Below, piece by piece: positions 5,535 through 12,160 of a DNA stretch of 12,160 nucleotides. The stretch spans positions 35,015-47,174 of the forward strand of contig DCWQ01000059.1 in NCBI GenBank assembly GCA_002328185.1. The letters are read 5' to 3'. Each line of letters begins with the position of its first letter. The first letter of the stretch is position 1. The notes below the pieces were generated by a model that worked only from the letters and a program-made list of their open reading frames with translations, made no database searches and had not been told where the DNA came from. The translations under genes were made by a program, and so were the position numbers. This stretch comes from Dehalococcoidia bacterium UBA2158 (GTDB taxonomy: Bacteria; Chloroflexota; Dehalococcoidia; Lucifugimonadales; UBA3495).

Positions 5535-6476
5535 ATGAATAAGAAATGGCTATTGCCGGCCGCTCTCACCTTGGTCGTGTTCGTGGCGCTGGTCGGATAT
5601 GGGGATTTCGGCGATACCGTTGAAGAGATAGGCAGTTTGCCGGTCGGCTATCTCTTCGCCGGTTTGGGTTTGGCTTCGTCCAACTATCTGCTTCGCTTCC
5701 TGCGCTGGGCCTTCTACCTGAGGGTGCTGAAGATAGATGCGCCGGTTCATGTCAGCGCCCTAGTTTTTCTCTCCGGTCTCGCCATGTCCGTAACGCCGGG
5801 AAAGGCGGGCGAGTTGGTAAAATGTTACTTGCTCAACAGCCGGACCGGAGTGCCCGTGAGCCGGTCGGCGCCGGTTGTAGTGATGGAGCGATTGACCGAT
5901 GTCATCTCCGTGATCATCATTGGGCTAACCGGGTTCGCGCTATTGCCCACGCCTATAATTGTGGTGCTGGCGGTGGCATTGGCGGCCTCGGTAGTAGGGC
6001 TTATGTTCGTGGTATCGCGGCAAGCTTCAAGACTGACGGGCCTGCCGATCTTGTCCCGCTGGAGCGAACTTCTCCGCGATTCCCAGGAGGGTTTCAAGGA
6101 GCTGGCGGCGGCCAGGGTGATGGTAGTGGGCGTGGTCATCGGCGCGGTGGCCTGGTTCGCGGAAGGACTGGCCTTGTGGGTGATCTTGAAGGGCCTCGGG
6201 TCCGACATCGACTTGGTGCGGGCGTTGCCCATCTACGCGGCGGCGACCCTGGTGGGCGCGGTTACGGCCCTGCCGGGAGGCCTGGTTGGCACCGAAGGTA
6301 GTATGTTGGCGTTCTTGCAACAGAGCGGGATAACCAGAGTTGGGGCGTCCGCCGGCACGGTGCTGGTCCGGTTGGTCACACTCTGGTTCGCGGTGGCTGT
6401 TGGGCTGGTGGCCCTTCTGGCGCTGCGCCGGGTCCCCGTGTTACAGGGCTCCGTGCTAAAAAATAAGGAAACCTGA
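5535..6476 (+). CDS. LPG-synthase/AglD-type (UPF0104, YbhN-like) integral membrane protein
   Basis: 313 residues with about eight hydrophobic segments. It carries the family signatures RFLRW (54-58), TPGKAGELVK (87-96), ERLTDV (118-123) and LPGGLVGTEGSM (246-257). This family is the membrane domain of lysylphosphatidylglycerol synthases; stand-alone members are proposed flippase-like or transfer proteins handling polyprenyl-linked or lipid-linked substrates. There is no cytoplasmic aminoacyl-transferase domain, so it is not a full MprF. The ATG at 5535 fits the family N-terminus although no clear Shine-Dalgarno is seen. It is 6 nt from, and in the same frame as, the UbiA-family gene that follows, which points to a linked role in polyprenyl-phosphate sugar metabolism. 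Exact substrate unknown. Confidence 0.87.
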   Translation: MNKKWLLPAALTLVVFVALVGYGDFGDTVEEIGSLPVGYLFAGLGLASSNYLLRFLRWAFYLRVLKIDAPVHVSALVFLSGLAMSVTPGKAGELVKCYLLNSRTGVPVSRSAPVVVMERLTDVISVIIIGLTGFALLPTPIIVVLAVALAASVVGLMFVVSRQASRLTGLPILSRWSELLRDSQEGFKELAAARVMVVGVVIGAVAWFAEGLALWVILKGLGSDIDLVRALPIYAAATLVGAVTALPGGLVGTEGSMLAFLQQSGITRVGASAGTVLVRLVTLWFAVAVGLVALLALRRVPVLQGSVLKNKET

Positions 6477-6482
6477 CCGAAT

Positions 6483-7430
6483 TTGGGCGCTACAGACAAA
6501 ATAGAAAACCAAGAGAATTCGGGCGTTTTCGCGGCGAGTCCGGTGGCGCTGCTGAAGGCTCTGCGCCCGCTTCAATGGGTCAAGAACGGACTGGTGTTCT
6601 TGCCATTTGTCTTCGCGGTGGACATCGCCTGGAGCACCGATGACCTGAGTGAGGTACCCGAACTGCTGGGTAAACTGGTCTTGATCGCCCTGGCATTCTG
6701 TTCGCTTTCCAGCGCTATCTATCTCTTCAACGACCTGATGGACCGTTCCGGAGACCAGCTACACCCGGTGAAGCGAAAGCGGCCCATCGCCTCGGGCAAA
6801 GTCAGTGTCCGGGTAGCCGGCGCTGTCATGGTTGTGCTGGCGGCCGTCGGGCTGGTGGTAATGGTCCTGGTTGAACCGCTGCTGGGGGTGGTGGGAGGCC
6901 TGTACTCCGTGGTCAACGTCAGCTACTCCCTGGGCTTGAAGCAGGTGGTGTTGTTGGACGCCTTCGCCGTGACCAGCGGCTACGTGATCCGTGCCGCGGC
7001 CGGAGCGTTGGCGATTGATGTGACGCCCTCCCCCTGGTTGTACGTCACAACCGGCGCCGGGGCGTTGTTCATCGTGCTGGGGCGGCGGTTCGCCGAGGCC
7101 CGGCTGGCGGGGGGTTCAGTCGGCGAGCAGCGGAGAGTGCTGAAGGACTATTCCGGCCCGTTCATCGGTCAGCTTTTGACGTTGTCTGCCGCGGCGGCGT
7201 GGCTGAGCTATACTTTGTATACGGTGGAGGCCACCAACCTGCCCGACAACAACACCATGTTGTTCACGCTGCCGCTGGTCACCTTCGGATTGTTCCGCTA
7301 CCTGTATCTTTTGAATAACAGCGAACAGGCCGAAGCCCCGGAGCAGTTGATAGTTCGCGACCTGCCATTGGTCCTGTCCATCGTCAGTTGGGTCGCGGTG
7401 TCTACCCTGGTACTACTCTTGAATAATTGA
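6483..7430 (+). CDS. UbiA-family prenyltransferase, decaprenyl-phosphate phosphoribosyltransferase-like
   Basis: 315 residues from a TTG start, with 8-9 hydrophobic segments. The first Asp-rich motif is NDLMDRSGD (83-91), followed directly by HPVKRKRPIASG (94-105). That block is typical of enzymes moving phosphoribose from PRPP to a polyprenyl phosphate, the first step to decaprenyl-phosphoryl ribose/arabinose donors. The second region YSLGLKQVVLLDAFAVTSGY (148-167), LGRRFAE (199-205) and the C-terminal PEQLIVRDLPL also match that subfamily. There is no ATG before the conserved core, so TTG 6483 is chosen, with AAGGAA (6465-6470) 12 nt upstream; GTG 6543 is an alternative. The TGA of the preceding gene is in this same frame. 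Subfamily assignment is likely but not proven. Confidence 0.86.
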   Translation: MGATDKIENQENSGVFAASPVALLKALRPLQWVKNGLVFLPFVFAVDIAWSTDDLSEVPELLGKLVLIALAFCSLSSAIYLFNDLMDRSGDQLHPVKRKRPIASGKVSVRVAGAVMVVLAAVGLVVMVLVEPLLGVVGGLYSVVNVSYSLGLKQVVLLDAFAVTSGYVIRAAAGALAIDVTPSPWLYVTTGAGALFIVLGRRFAEARLAGGSVGEQRRVLKDYSGPFIGQLLTLSAAAAWLSYTLYTVEATNLPDNNTMLFTLPLVTFGLFRYLYLLNNSEQAEAPEQLIVRDLPLVLSIVSWVAVSTLVLLLNN

Positions 7431-7458
7431 TCCATGCCCCACAGATAGGAGTCCGTTA

Positions 7459-8604
7459 ATGACATCCCGTGACCCCAATACAACCCAGCCTACACCCGGG
7501 ACCGGTCCGACCAGTGATGCCCGCCGCGGCAGCCCCGTAGTTGCGGTTGTGGCTACCACGCCCGAGACGGCAGTGGCGGACATGGGCCGGGCCATGGACT
7601 TGGCGGGGGTTGGCGAGTTCTTGTCGCCCGATATCAAAACCCTTCTGAAGGTGAACATCTCCTGGCAGCACTGGTACCCCGGCTGCTCCACCACCCCCTG
7701 GCAGATAGAGGGCGTGGCCAAGGCTCTGGAAACACGGGGACACAAAGACCTGGTGGCCGCCCACAACGGGACCGTGGTCGTCAACTCCTATGAGGGCGAG
7801 TTCAAGAACAAGCACAAAGCGGCCCAGGAAAAAGCCGGTCTGCCCAACATACATCTGGACTCTCCGCCCAATAATTGGATCGACTACAAACCCAAGGCAG
7901 AGATGCTGGTGCTGGACGACATCTTCCCCGAGGGCATCCAGATACCCGAGACCTTTCCTGGAACGAATATCGTCCATCTGCCTACAATGAAAACCCACGT
8001 GTTCACCACCATGACCGGGGCGATGAAGAACGCCTTTGGAGGATTGCTGCACCGCAAACGCCACTGGACCCACTCGGTGATCCATGAGACGCTGACCGAC
8101 CTTTTGGCCATCCAGCAAGAGATTCACCCGGGCCTTTTCGCGGTGATGGACGGCACTTTCGCCGGCGACGGCCCGGGCCCTAGGGCCATGCGCTGGCACA
8201 TCAAAGACCGCATCCTGGCCAGCAACGACCAAGTCGCCATCGACGCCGTGGCCGCCAAGATGATGGGCTTCGATCCCATGAGCATCAAATTCATACGTCT
8301 AGCCCACGAGCGAGGCCTAGGCTGTGGAGACGTGTCCCAGATCAACGTGGTCGGTGAGGATATCAGCCAAGTCAACTGGCAGTTCACAGGAGTCGAGAAT
8401 ACCTTCGCTAGCCGCGGTCAGAAGTTGATCTATTGGGGGCCGCTCAAGCCCTTGGAGAAGATACTGTTGCGCAGTCCGATCGTAGGATGGGCCTTCTTGG
8501 CGTCCAACCTGTACCATAACGGCTACTGGCTCAAAACCAAGGGCCGCCGCCGCATTAAGGCCGCATTAGAGACCGATTGGGGCAAGCTGTTCCAGTCCTA
8601 TTAG
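7459..8604 (+). CDS. DUF362-domain protein
   Basis: 381 residues. A Thr/Pro-rich N-terminus (1-25) precedes one DUF362 domain with the conserved blocks LKVNISW (63-69), NIVHLPTMKTH (170-180), TGAMKNAFGG (186-195), MDGTFAGDGPGPR (230-242) and DAVAAKMMGFDP (262-273). No 4Fe-4S ferredoxin motif is present, unlike longer DUF362 proteins; the few cysteines are isolated. The C-terminus is basic, then aromatic (KGRRRIK...FQSY), with a hydrophobic patch near IVGWAFLASNLY that might touch the membrane. The ATG at 7459 has AGGAG (7447-7451) at 7-nt spacing. It lies 28 nt after the UbiA-family gene. The biochemical role of this family is not established, and I assign none. Confidence 0.85.
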   Translation: MTSRDPNTTQPTPGTGPTSDARRGSPVVAVVATTPETAVADMGRAMDLAGVGEFLSPDIKTLLKVNISWQHWYPGCSTTPWQIEGVAKALETRGHKDLVAAHNGTVVVNSYEGEFKNKHKAAQEKAGLPNIHLDSPPNNWIDYKPKAEMLVLDDIFPEGIQIPETFPGTNIVHLPTMKTHVFTTMTGAMKNAFGGLLHRKRHWTHSVIHETLTDLLAIQQEIHPGLFAVMDGTFAGDGPGPRAMRWHIKDRILASNDQVAIDAVAAKMMGFDPMSIKFIRLAHERGLGCGDVSQINVVGEDISQVNWQFTGVENTFASRGQKLIYWGPLKPLEKILLRSPIVGWAFLASNLYHNGYWLKTKGRRRIKAALETDWGKLFQSY

Positions 8605-8643
8605 CTAAACTCGTATCAACTCAAAGAGGTAAATAACCCAGGT

Positions 8644-9738
8644 ATGGATATCGCAGTAATCGGGCTGCCCCAGAGCGGCAAGTCCACGGTTTTTGGCGCT
8701 TTGACCGCCGGTCATTCCACATCCACAGGCGGCGCCGGCGCCGGGCCGCTGCAGGTCGGTGTGGTCAAGGTGCTCGACCCAAGGCTAGCGGTGCTGGATG
8801 GCATGTATCACCCCAAGAAGGTGATACACGCTGAGATCAAGTTCTGGGACCTGCCGCCCATCGACCGCGAGCCGGCCTCCGCCAACCAGGTCCTCAGCGG
8901 CCGCCAACGGAACATCCTCCAAGCGGCAGACGCCCTGCTGCTGGTGGTCCGGGTCTTCGAAGACCCTGCCCTGCTGCATCCTTTGGGCAGCGTCGACCCC
9001 GGCCGCGACGTCACAGTGTTGCTAGAGGAATTGGCCCTGGCGGACCTGCAAGCCCTTGAAGGCGCCGAAAAGCGCCTCAGCGACGGCCTTAGCAAAGCTA
9101 AGCCGGCGGAACGTCCTGCCATGATTCCCCAGTTGGAGACAGTCAAAAAGGTCAAAGCCGCCCTGGAAGAAGGCATCCCCATGAAGTCCCAGACTCTCAC
9201 ACAGTCGGAGACCATGGCCTTGGTAGATTTCCAGTTGTTGACCGCCAAACCAGTGATGATTGCGTTCAATGTCGGAGAGTCTGACCCGGTGCCCACCCTG
9301 GACGGGCTGGGCATCTCGGCCGATGTGTCCGGCGGGCTGGGCGAGGTTGGCTTATGCGCTAAGTTGGAAGAAGACCTGTCCTTGATGGAGGCCGAAGAAG
9401 CAGACGAGTTCCGGGAGTCGATGGGATTGGAAGAACCGGCGGTTGAGCGGGTCAAACAGGTCTGCTACAACACGGTAGGTCTGGTTTCGTTCCTGACGGT
9501 CGGCGAAGATGAGGTCCGGGCCTGGCCCGTTCCCACCGGCATCGTCGCCCAGACGGCCGCCGGCACCATCCATACCGACTTCACCCGCGGGTTCATCCGC
9601 GCCGAGGTCATTGCCTACGACGACCTGATCCGTTGCGGCAGCCTGGCCCAAGGCCGCAAAGAGGGCGTTCTACGCTCTGAGGGCAAGACCTACGAAGTCA
9701 AAGACGGCGACGTGATCAACTTTCTGGTCAACACCTAA
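8644..9738 (+). CDS. Divergent YchF/OBG-type GTPase-like protein with TGS domain
   Basis: 364 residues, the length of YchF, a ribosome-linked P-loop NTPase of the OBG family that often prefers ATP. The P-loop is GLPQSGKST (7-15); the NxxE nucleotide motif is NVGE (209-212); the YchF histidine region is kept as LLHPLG (110-115). The C-terminal TGS/DUF933 domain, about 280-362, reads AAGTIHTDFTRGFIRAEV and DGDVINF, near-canonical. The G-domain is unusual: switch II, VDIAGLVKG in E. coli YchF, reads WDLPPIDRE, so the DxxG glycine is replaced by proline, and the switch I stretch is a Gly/Ala/Thr-rich segment. It may bind nucleotide but hydrolyse it differently. It starts at ATG 8644 with only a weak AGAGGT upstream. 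It may be a YchF paralogue, with the standard copy elsewhere. Confidence 0.85.
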   Translation: MDIAVIGLPQSGKSTVFGALTAGHSTSTGGAGAGPLQVGVVKVLDPRLAVLDGMYHPKKVIHAEIKFWDLPPIDREPASANQVLSGRQRNILQAADALLLVVRVFEDPALLHPLGSVDPGRDVTVLLEELALADLQALEGAEKRLSDGLSKAKPAERPAMIPQLETVKKVKAALEEGIPMKSQTLTQSETMALVDFQLLTAKPVMIAFNVGESDPVPTLDGLGISADVSGGLGEVGLCAKLEEDLSLMEAEEADEFRESMGLEEPAVERVKQVCYNTVGLVSFLTVGEDEVRAWPVPTGIVAQTAAGTIHTDFTRGFIRAEVIAYDDLIRCGSLAQGRKEGVLRSEGKTYEVKDGDVINFLVNT

Positions 9739-9750
9739 TAGCGGGTACTA

Positions 9751-10272
9751 ATGAGCGGGCAACCTACCGTCAACATCAGGTCCTTCGTTCCCAGGGATCT
9801 AGCCCAGGTACATGAACTATTCGCCAGTGGGCTGCTGGAGTTCGCCGGTGAGATTGAAGACGGGGTCAGGCGCTACATAGCCAAAGCCCTGAAGGATGAC
9901 CTGGCAGATATACCAACCCATTACCTATCCCTGCCCCGGGGTAATTTCTGGGTGGCGGAGTTTGACGAGTCAGTGGTGGGAATCGTCGGCATCCAGCCCA
10001 CTGAACAGGAAGAGGAGGCCGAACTGCGCCGGATGAGTGTGTCGCCCGCCGTGCGCCGCCAGGGCATCGGCCGCCGGTTGATGGAGACCACCGAAGATTT
10101 CTGCCGGGAAAGGGGTTACACACGGATAGGCCTGTCCACGGTCGGAATCCTACAGCCTGCTCTGGCCATGTATCGGCGGTACGGTTACACCACGGTGAAA
10201 GAGGAGCTCTACGGTGACCTGCCAGAACAGCCGGTGATGGTCCATTACTTGGTCAAGGAACTGGCCATCTAG
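9751..10272 (+). CDS. GNAT-family (NAT8-like) N-acetyltransferase
   Basis: A 173-residue single GNAT domain, transferring an acyl group from acyl-CoA to an amine. The acetyl-CoA loop has RRQGIG (102-107, R-x-x-G-x-G). The preceding strand ELRRMSV (91-97) and the following GLSTVGILQPALAMYRRYGY (127-146) resemble the NAT8 group. A predicted helical insert lies at 40-55 (RRYIAKALKDDLADIP). No signal peptide or membrane segment. ATG 9751 follows the YchF-like stop by 12 nt; the upstream GCGGGT is a weak ribosome-binding site. Last gene of the plus-strand operon, ended by the terminator 18 nt downstream. Substrate unknown. Confidence 0.85.
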   Translation: MSGQPTVNIRSFVPRDLAQVHELFASGLLEFAGEIEDGVRRYIAKALKDDLADIPTHYLSLPRGNFWVAEFDESVVGIVGIQPTEQEEEAELRRMSVSPAVRRQGIGRRLMETTEDFCRERGYTRIGLSTVGILQPALAMYRRYGYTTVKEELYGDLPEQPVMVHYLVKELAI

Positions 10273-10289
10273 GACCGATTCGAAACAGT

Positions 10290-10326
10290 AAAAAAGCCCC
10301 CTCCAACAATGGAGGGGGCTTTTTAT
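10290..10326 (+). terminator. Strong intrinsic terminator ending the plus-strand operon
   Basis: AGCCCCCTCC (10295-10304) pairs perfectly with GGAGGGGGCT (10311-10320) around AACAAT, followed by TTTTATTG; upstream A residues let it extend and work both ways. It begins 18 nt after the acetyltransferase stop. Confidence 0.9.
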
Positions 10327-10345
10327 TGCAATGAACTAGCCCACA

Positions 10346-10388
10346 ATAAAAAGCGCCCCGTCCTTCTAAACAAAGACGGGGCGCTTTT
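10346..10388 (-). terminator. Strong intrinsic terminator for the convergent solute-binding protein gene
   Basis: GCGCCCCGTC (10353-10362) pairs perfectly with GACGGGGCGC (10375-10384) across a 12-nt loop. On the minus strand it is followed by TTTTTATTG. It lies about 50 nt beyond the minus-strand gene's stop. With flanking A/T runs it may also work on the plus strand. Nothing else is seen in 10389-10437. Confidence 0.88.
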
Positions 10389-10437
10389 CATTATCCTGTT
10401 TTGAGGCCTTTAGAGCCTCCGTTCAGATTTGGTTTTA

Positions 10438-12160
10438 CTAACGGTGTTTGATGTACTCAAACCCTGTGGGGGTCCTCACCTCACTGAAACCGAACGGTGT
10501 CCAGTCGGGATCCAAGGCAGCTCCGATTGGCCAAACGCCGTCGTGGTTGTAAAGGGCGAACGCCATCACGTTGTCGTACATCCAGTCGTAAACTTCGACG
10601 GTCTGCGCCGCGAGTTTTGCCGGATCAACTTGTAGAAGAGCGGCGGAGATGTGCTCTTCCATCCATGGGTGTTCGGTGCCGTAACTGAAAGTCGACTTCT
10701 TGACGTAGTTGGAAGCACCGATTATCGGATTCAACCTTGCACCGACGGTGTGGCAGGTGACTCCCTGGTATTGTCTCGTAATCAAGGACGGCCGAATGGT
10801 AGCGTATGGGACGTTTTGAATCTTGACGCTAATTCCGACCTCTTCCCAATACTGTGCAACCGCTTCACAAGCCTCGGTCTCGCCGGGTGCACCCCGTATC
10901 GCTGGGGTTAAGGTTATTTCGAACCCGTCCGGATAGCCAGCTTCAGCCAATAGGGCCTTAGCTTCGTCAGGGTCGTAGTCGAACTTCCATCTAGGAAGGG
11001 CGAGGCCTTCGTGGCCCATCCAGTCGCGCATGACCTGGGGTGCTCCGTATCCGCTTAGGATCGTGTCAACGATCTCTTGCCTGTCGATAGCGACGGCCAT
11101 CGCTCTCTTTACCTTAACAGCGTTGGCCCATTCATCCGAATCCGGATCGTCGTCACAAGATACCCAGGCGTTGTTGCAATCCAGTTTGTCATATGGATTG
11201 CCTTCTTTGTCAGTCCCGTAGGTCTGGCCATAGATGTTTAATCCGGCTTGCCCAGCATTGGGCCAGCCAACGATCACAGCACCCTCGACTTTCTCAACCG
11301 TAGGGATGGTATCAAACGCCATCTGGAAGGTGTCGAGGTTCCCGGTCTGGAACCCAGCTACACGGGCCGCTTCTTCCGGGATGGTCCATAGTACCAATTC
11401 CGCAAAGTAAGGGGTTTGGCGCCAGTGGTCTTCTACTGCTGCGAACTTCCAATATTCGCCACTAGCGTGGTCCTTGATCTCCCAAGGGCCGGTCATCGCG
11501 ATGTCTACGCTGGCTGCCTCAGCCCCTATTTCCTCAGCCTGTTTCTTGCTGACGATCGAGGTACTGAGACCTCCGAGGTGTCGCATGAACTCGAACGCCC
11601 GCGCGGGGACCCACGGTTCACCGGTGTCGACTATGACGGTGTAGTCATCGACTATCGTTTGGGTGCCACCGACATTCCCGACCCAGTAATCACCGATAAT
11701 CCCTGCTCTAGCGTTGAGAGCTCCCTCGTGATATTCCTTGTAGGAGTACAGAACATCTTCGACGGTCAAGTTTCCGTAACCTTTGTGGAACTCTACATCG
11801 TCCCGGATCTTCCAGGTCCATGTTACGAAGTCATCGGCGATGCTCCACTCAACAGCCAGAGATGGTGCCGGTGAGAAATCTGGCTGTATGGTGACCATCG
11901 ATTCGCCGGCGGTTGTCGCTACGTACTGGTAGCGAGGGCTGGAGATGAACCTAGGATGGGCTTCGAAAATCCCGGTTTCTTTTACTCCATAGTTGATGGT
12001 TCCGCTCGCCTTTACCTTGGCCGGGGCCGCTTTTGTGGCCATAACGGCAGCTGTGGGGGCCGGAGTGGCCGTCGGGACTCCCCGATCCTTCTTTCCGGCT
12101 TCTTCTTTAGCCTTGTCCTGAGGCTTAGCAGCCGGGGCCTTGGCTGCTGGAGCCTTGGCT
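10438..12160 (-). CDS. ABC transporter family-5 solute-binding protein (N-terminus cut by window edge)
   Basis: 573 residues are visible and the frame is open to the right edge. This is an extracellular binding protein of the peptide/nickel/opine type (SBP_bac_5), delivering substrate to an ABC importer. Family blocks: WKIRDDVEFHKGYGNLTVED near the N-lobe, VKRAMAVAIDRQEIVDTIL mid-protein, and YDPDEAKALLAEAGYPDGF about two thirds along. Before the domain is a low-complexity linker rich in Ala, Lys and Pro (AKAPAAKAPAAKPQDKAKEE, then PTATPAPTAA), as expected between a lipoprotein anchor and a folded domain; the signal peptide would lie outside the window. The Met at 12042 sits inside this linker and is not taken as the start. 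TAG at 10438-10440 is followed by a strong terminator. The coding sequence looks less GC-rich than its neighbours by eye. Substrate not predictable. Confidence 0.9.
   Translation of the reverse strand, partial: AKAPAAKAPAAKPQDKAKEEAGKKDRGVPTATPAPTAAVMATKAAPAKVKASGTINYGVKETGIFEAHPRFISSPRYQYVATTAGESMVTIQPDFSPAPSLAVEWSIADDFVTWTWKIRDDVEFHKGYGNLTVEDVLYSYKEYHEGALNARAGIIGDYWVGNVGGTQTIVDDYTVIVDTGEPWVPARAFEFMRHLGGLSTSIVSKKQAEEIGAEAASVDIAMTGPWEIKDHASGEYWKFAAVEDHWRQTPYFAELVLWTIPEEAARVAGFQTGNLDTFQMAFDTIPTVEKVEGAVIVGWPNAGQAGLNIYGQTYGTDKEGNPYDKLDCNNAWVSCDDDPDSDEWANAVKVKRAMAVAIDRQEIVDTILSGYGAPQVMRDWMGHEGLALPRWKFDYDPDEAKALLAEAGYPDGFEITLTPAIRGAPGETEACEAVAQYWEEVGISVKIQNVPYATIRPSLITRQYQGVTCHTVGARLNPIIGASNYVKKSTFSYGTEHPWMEEHISAALLQVDPAKLAAQTVEVYDWMYDNVMAFALYNHDGVWPIGAALDPDWTPFGFSEVRTPTGFEYIKHR

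Noticed and set aside
7456..8232. Minus-strand open frame of 258 codons
   Set aside because: Antisense to the DUF362 gene, which has a good ribosome-binding site and conserved blocks.
8808..9455. Minus-strand open frame of 215 codons
   Set aside because: Ser/Arg-rich shadow of the YchF-like gene.
10290..10388. Two neighbouring strong inverted repeats as a mobile-element boundary or repeat array
   Set aside because: Each has a GC stem with flanking A and T runs, the stems differ, and they lie between convergent genes: back-to-back terminators explain them.
12040..12042. ATG at 12042 as the start of the solute-binding protein
   Set aside because: The same frame continues to the window edge with linker-like sequence, there is no ribosome-binding site, and a signal peptide would be missing.
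1..12160. CRISPR array, insertion sequence, tRNA or rRNA gene
   Set aside because: No regularly spaced direct repeats, transposase motifs, terminal inverted repeats, or tRNA/rRNA cores were seen by eye; a tRNA or covariance-model scan was not possible.

Overview
The window is bacterial chromosome of moderately high GC with tightly packed genes. The gene set points to a free-living member of the Chloroflexota (SAR202 or Dehalococcoidia-like). The main hints are a DUF362 protein without ferredoxin motifs, a mycobacterial-type CysM, a divergent YchF-like GTPase, and a peptide-type ABC binding protein with a long Ala/Lys/Pro linker. The taxonomic assignment is inference from gene families, not from a marker gene.

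Left third (1-4973), all minus strand. nusA runs off the left edge. It has its own sigma70-type promoter and a leader hairpin, and no rimP lies upstream of it. Next is a sulfur-assimilation block: cysM (cysteine synthase with the active-site arginine of the O-phosphoserine-using type), a MoeB/ThiF-like E1 enzyme without a rhodanese domain, and an Rrf2/IscR-type regulator with three cysteines. The regulator has a consensus-like promoter and a 25-bp palindrome next to it. Between the regulator and the E1 gene lies a compact promoter-structure-terminator unit that may be a small RNA or an attenuating leader. A PaaI-like hotdog thioesterase gene follows upstream of the regulator.

Middle (5133-10272), all plus strand, probably one operon: a small unknown membrane protein, an LPG-synthase/AglD-type membrane protein, a UbiA-family decaprenyl-phosphate phosphoribosyltransferase-like enzyme, a DUF362 protein, a YchF-like GTPase with a degenerate switch II, and a NAT8-like acetyltransferase. 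The membrane genes suggest polyprenyl-phosphate sugar chemistry for the envelope. The operon ends at a strong terminator that stands back to back with a second terminator serving the convergent gene on the right.

Right end (10438-12160), minus strand: a family-5 extracellular solute-binding protein for peptide or nickel-type ABC transport, cut at its N-terminus by the window edge.

I see no CRISPR array, insertion sequence, tRNA, rRNA or phage gene. The most interesting material is in the sulfur block: the E1/CysM/Rrf2 pairing, the palindrome, the putative leader RNA, and a diverged second copy of the end of cysM. No wholly new system is evident.
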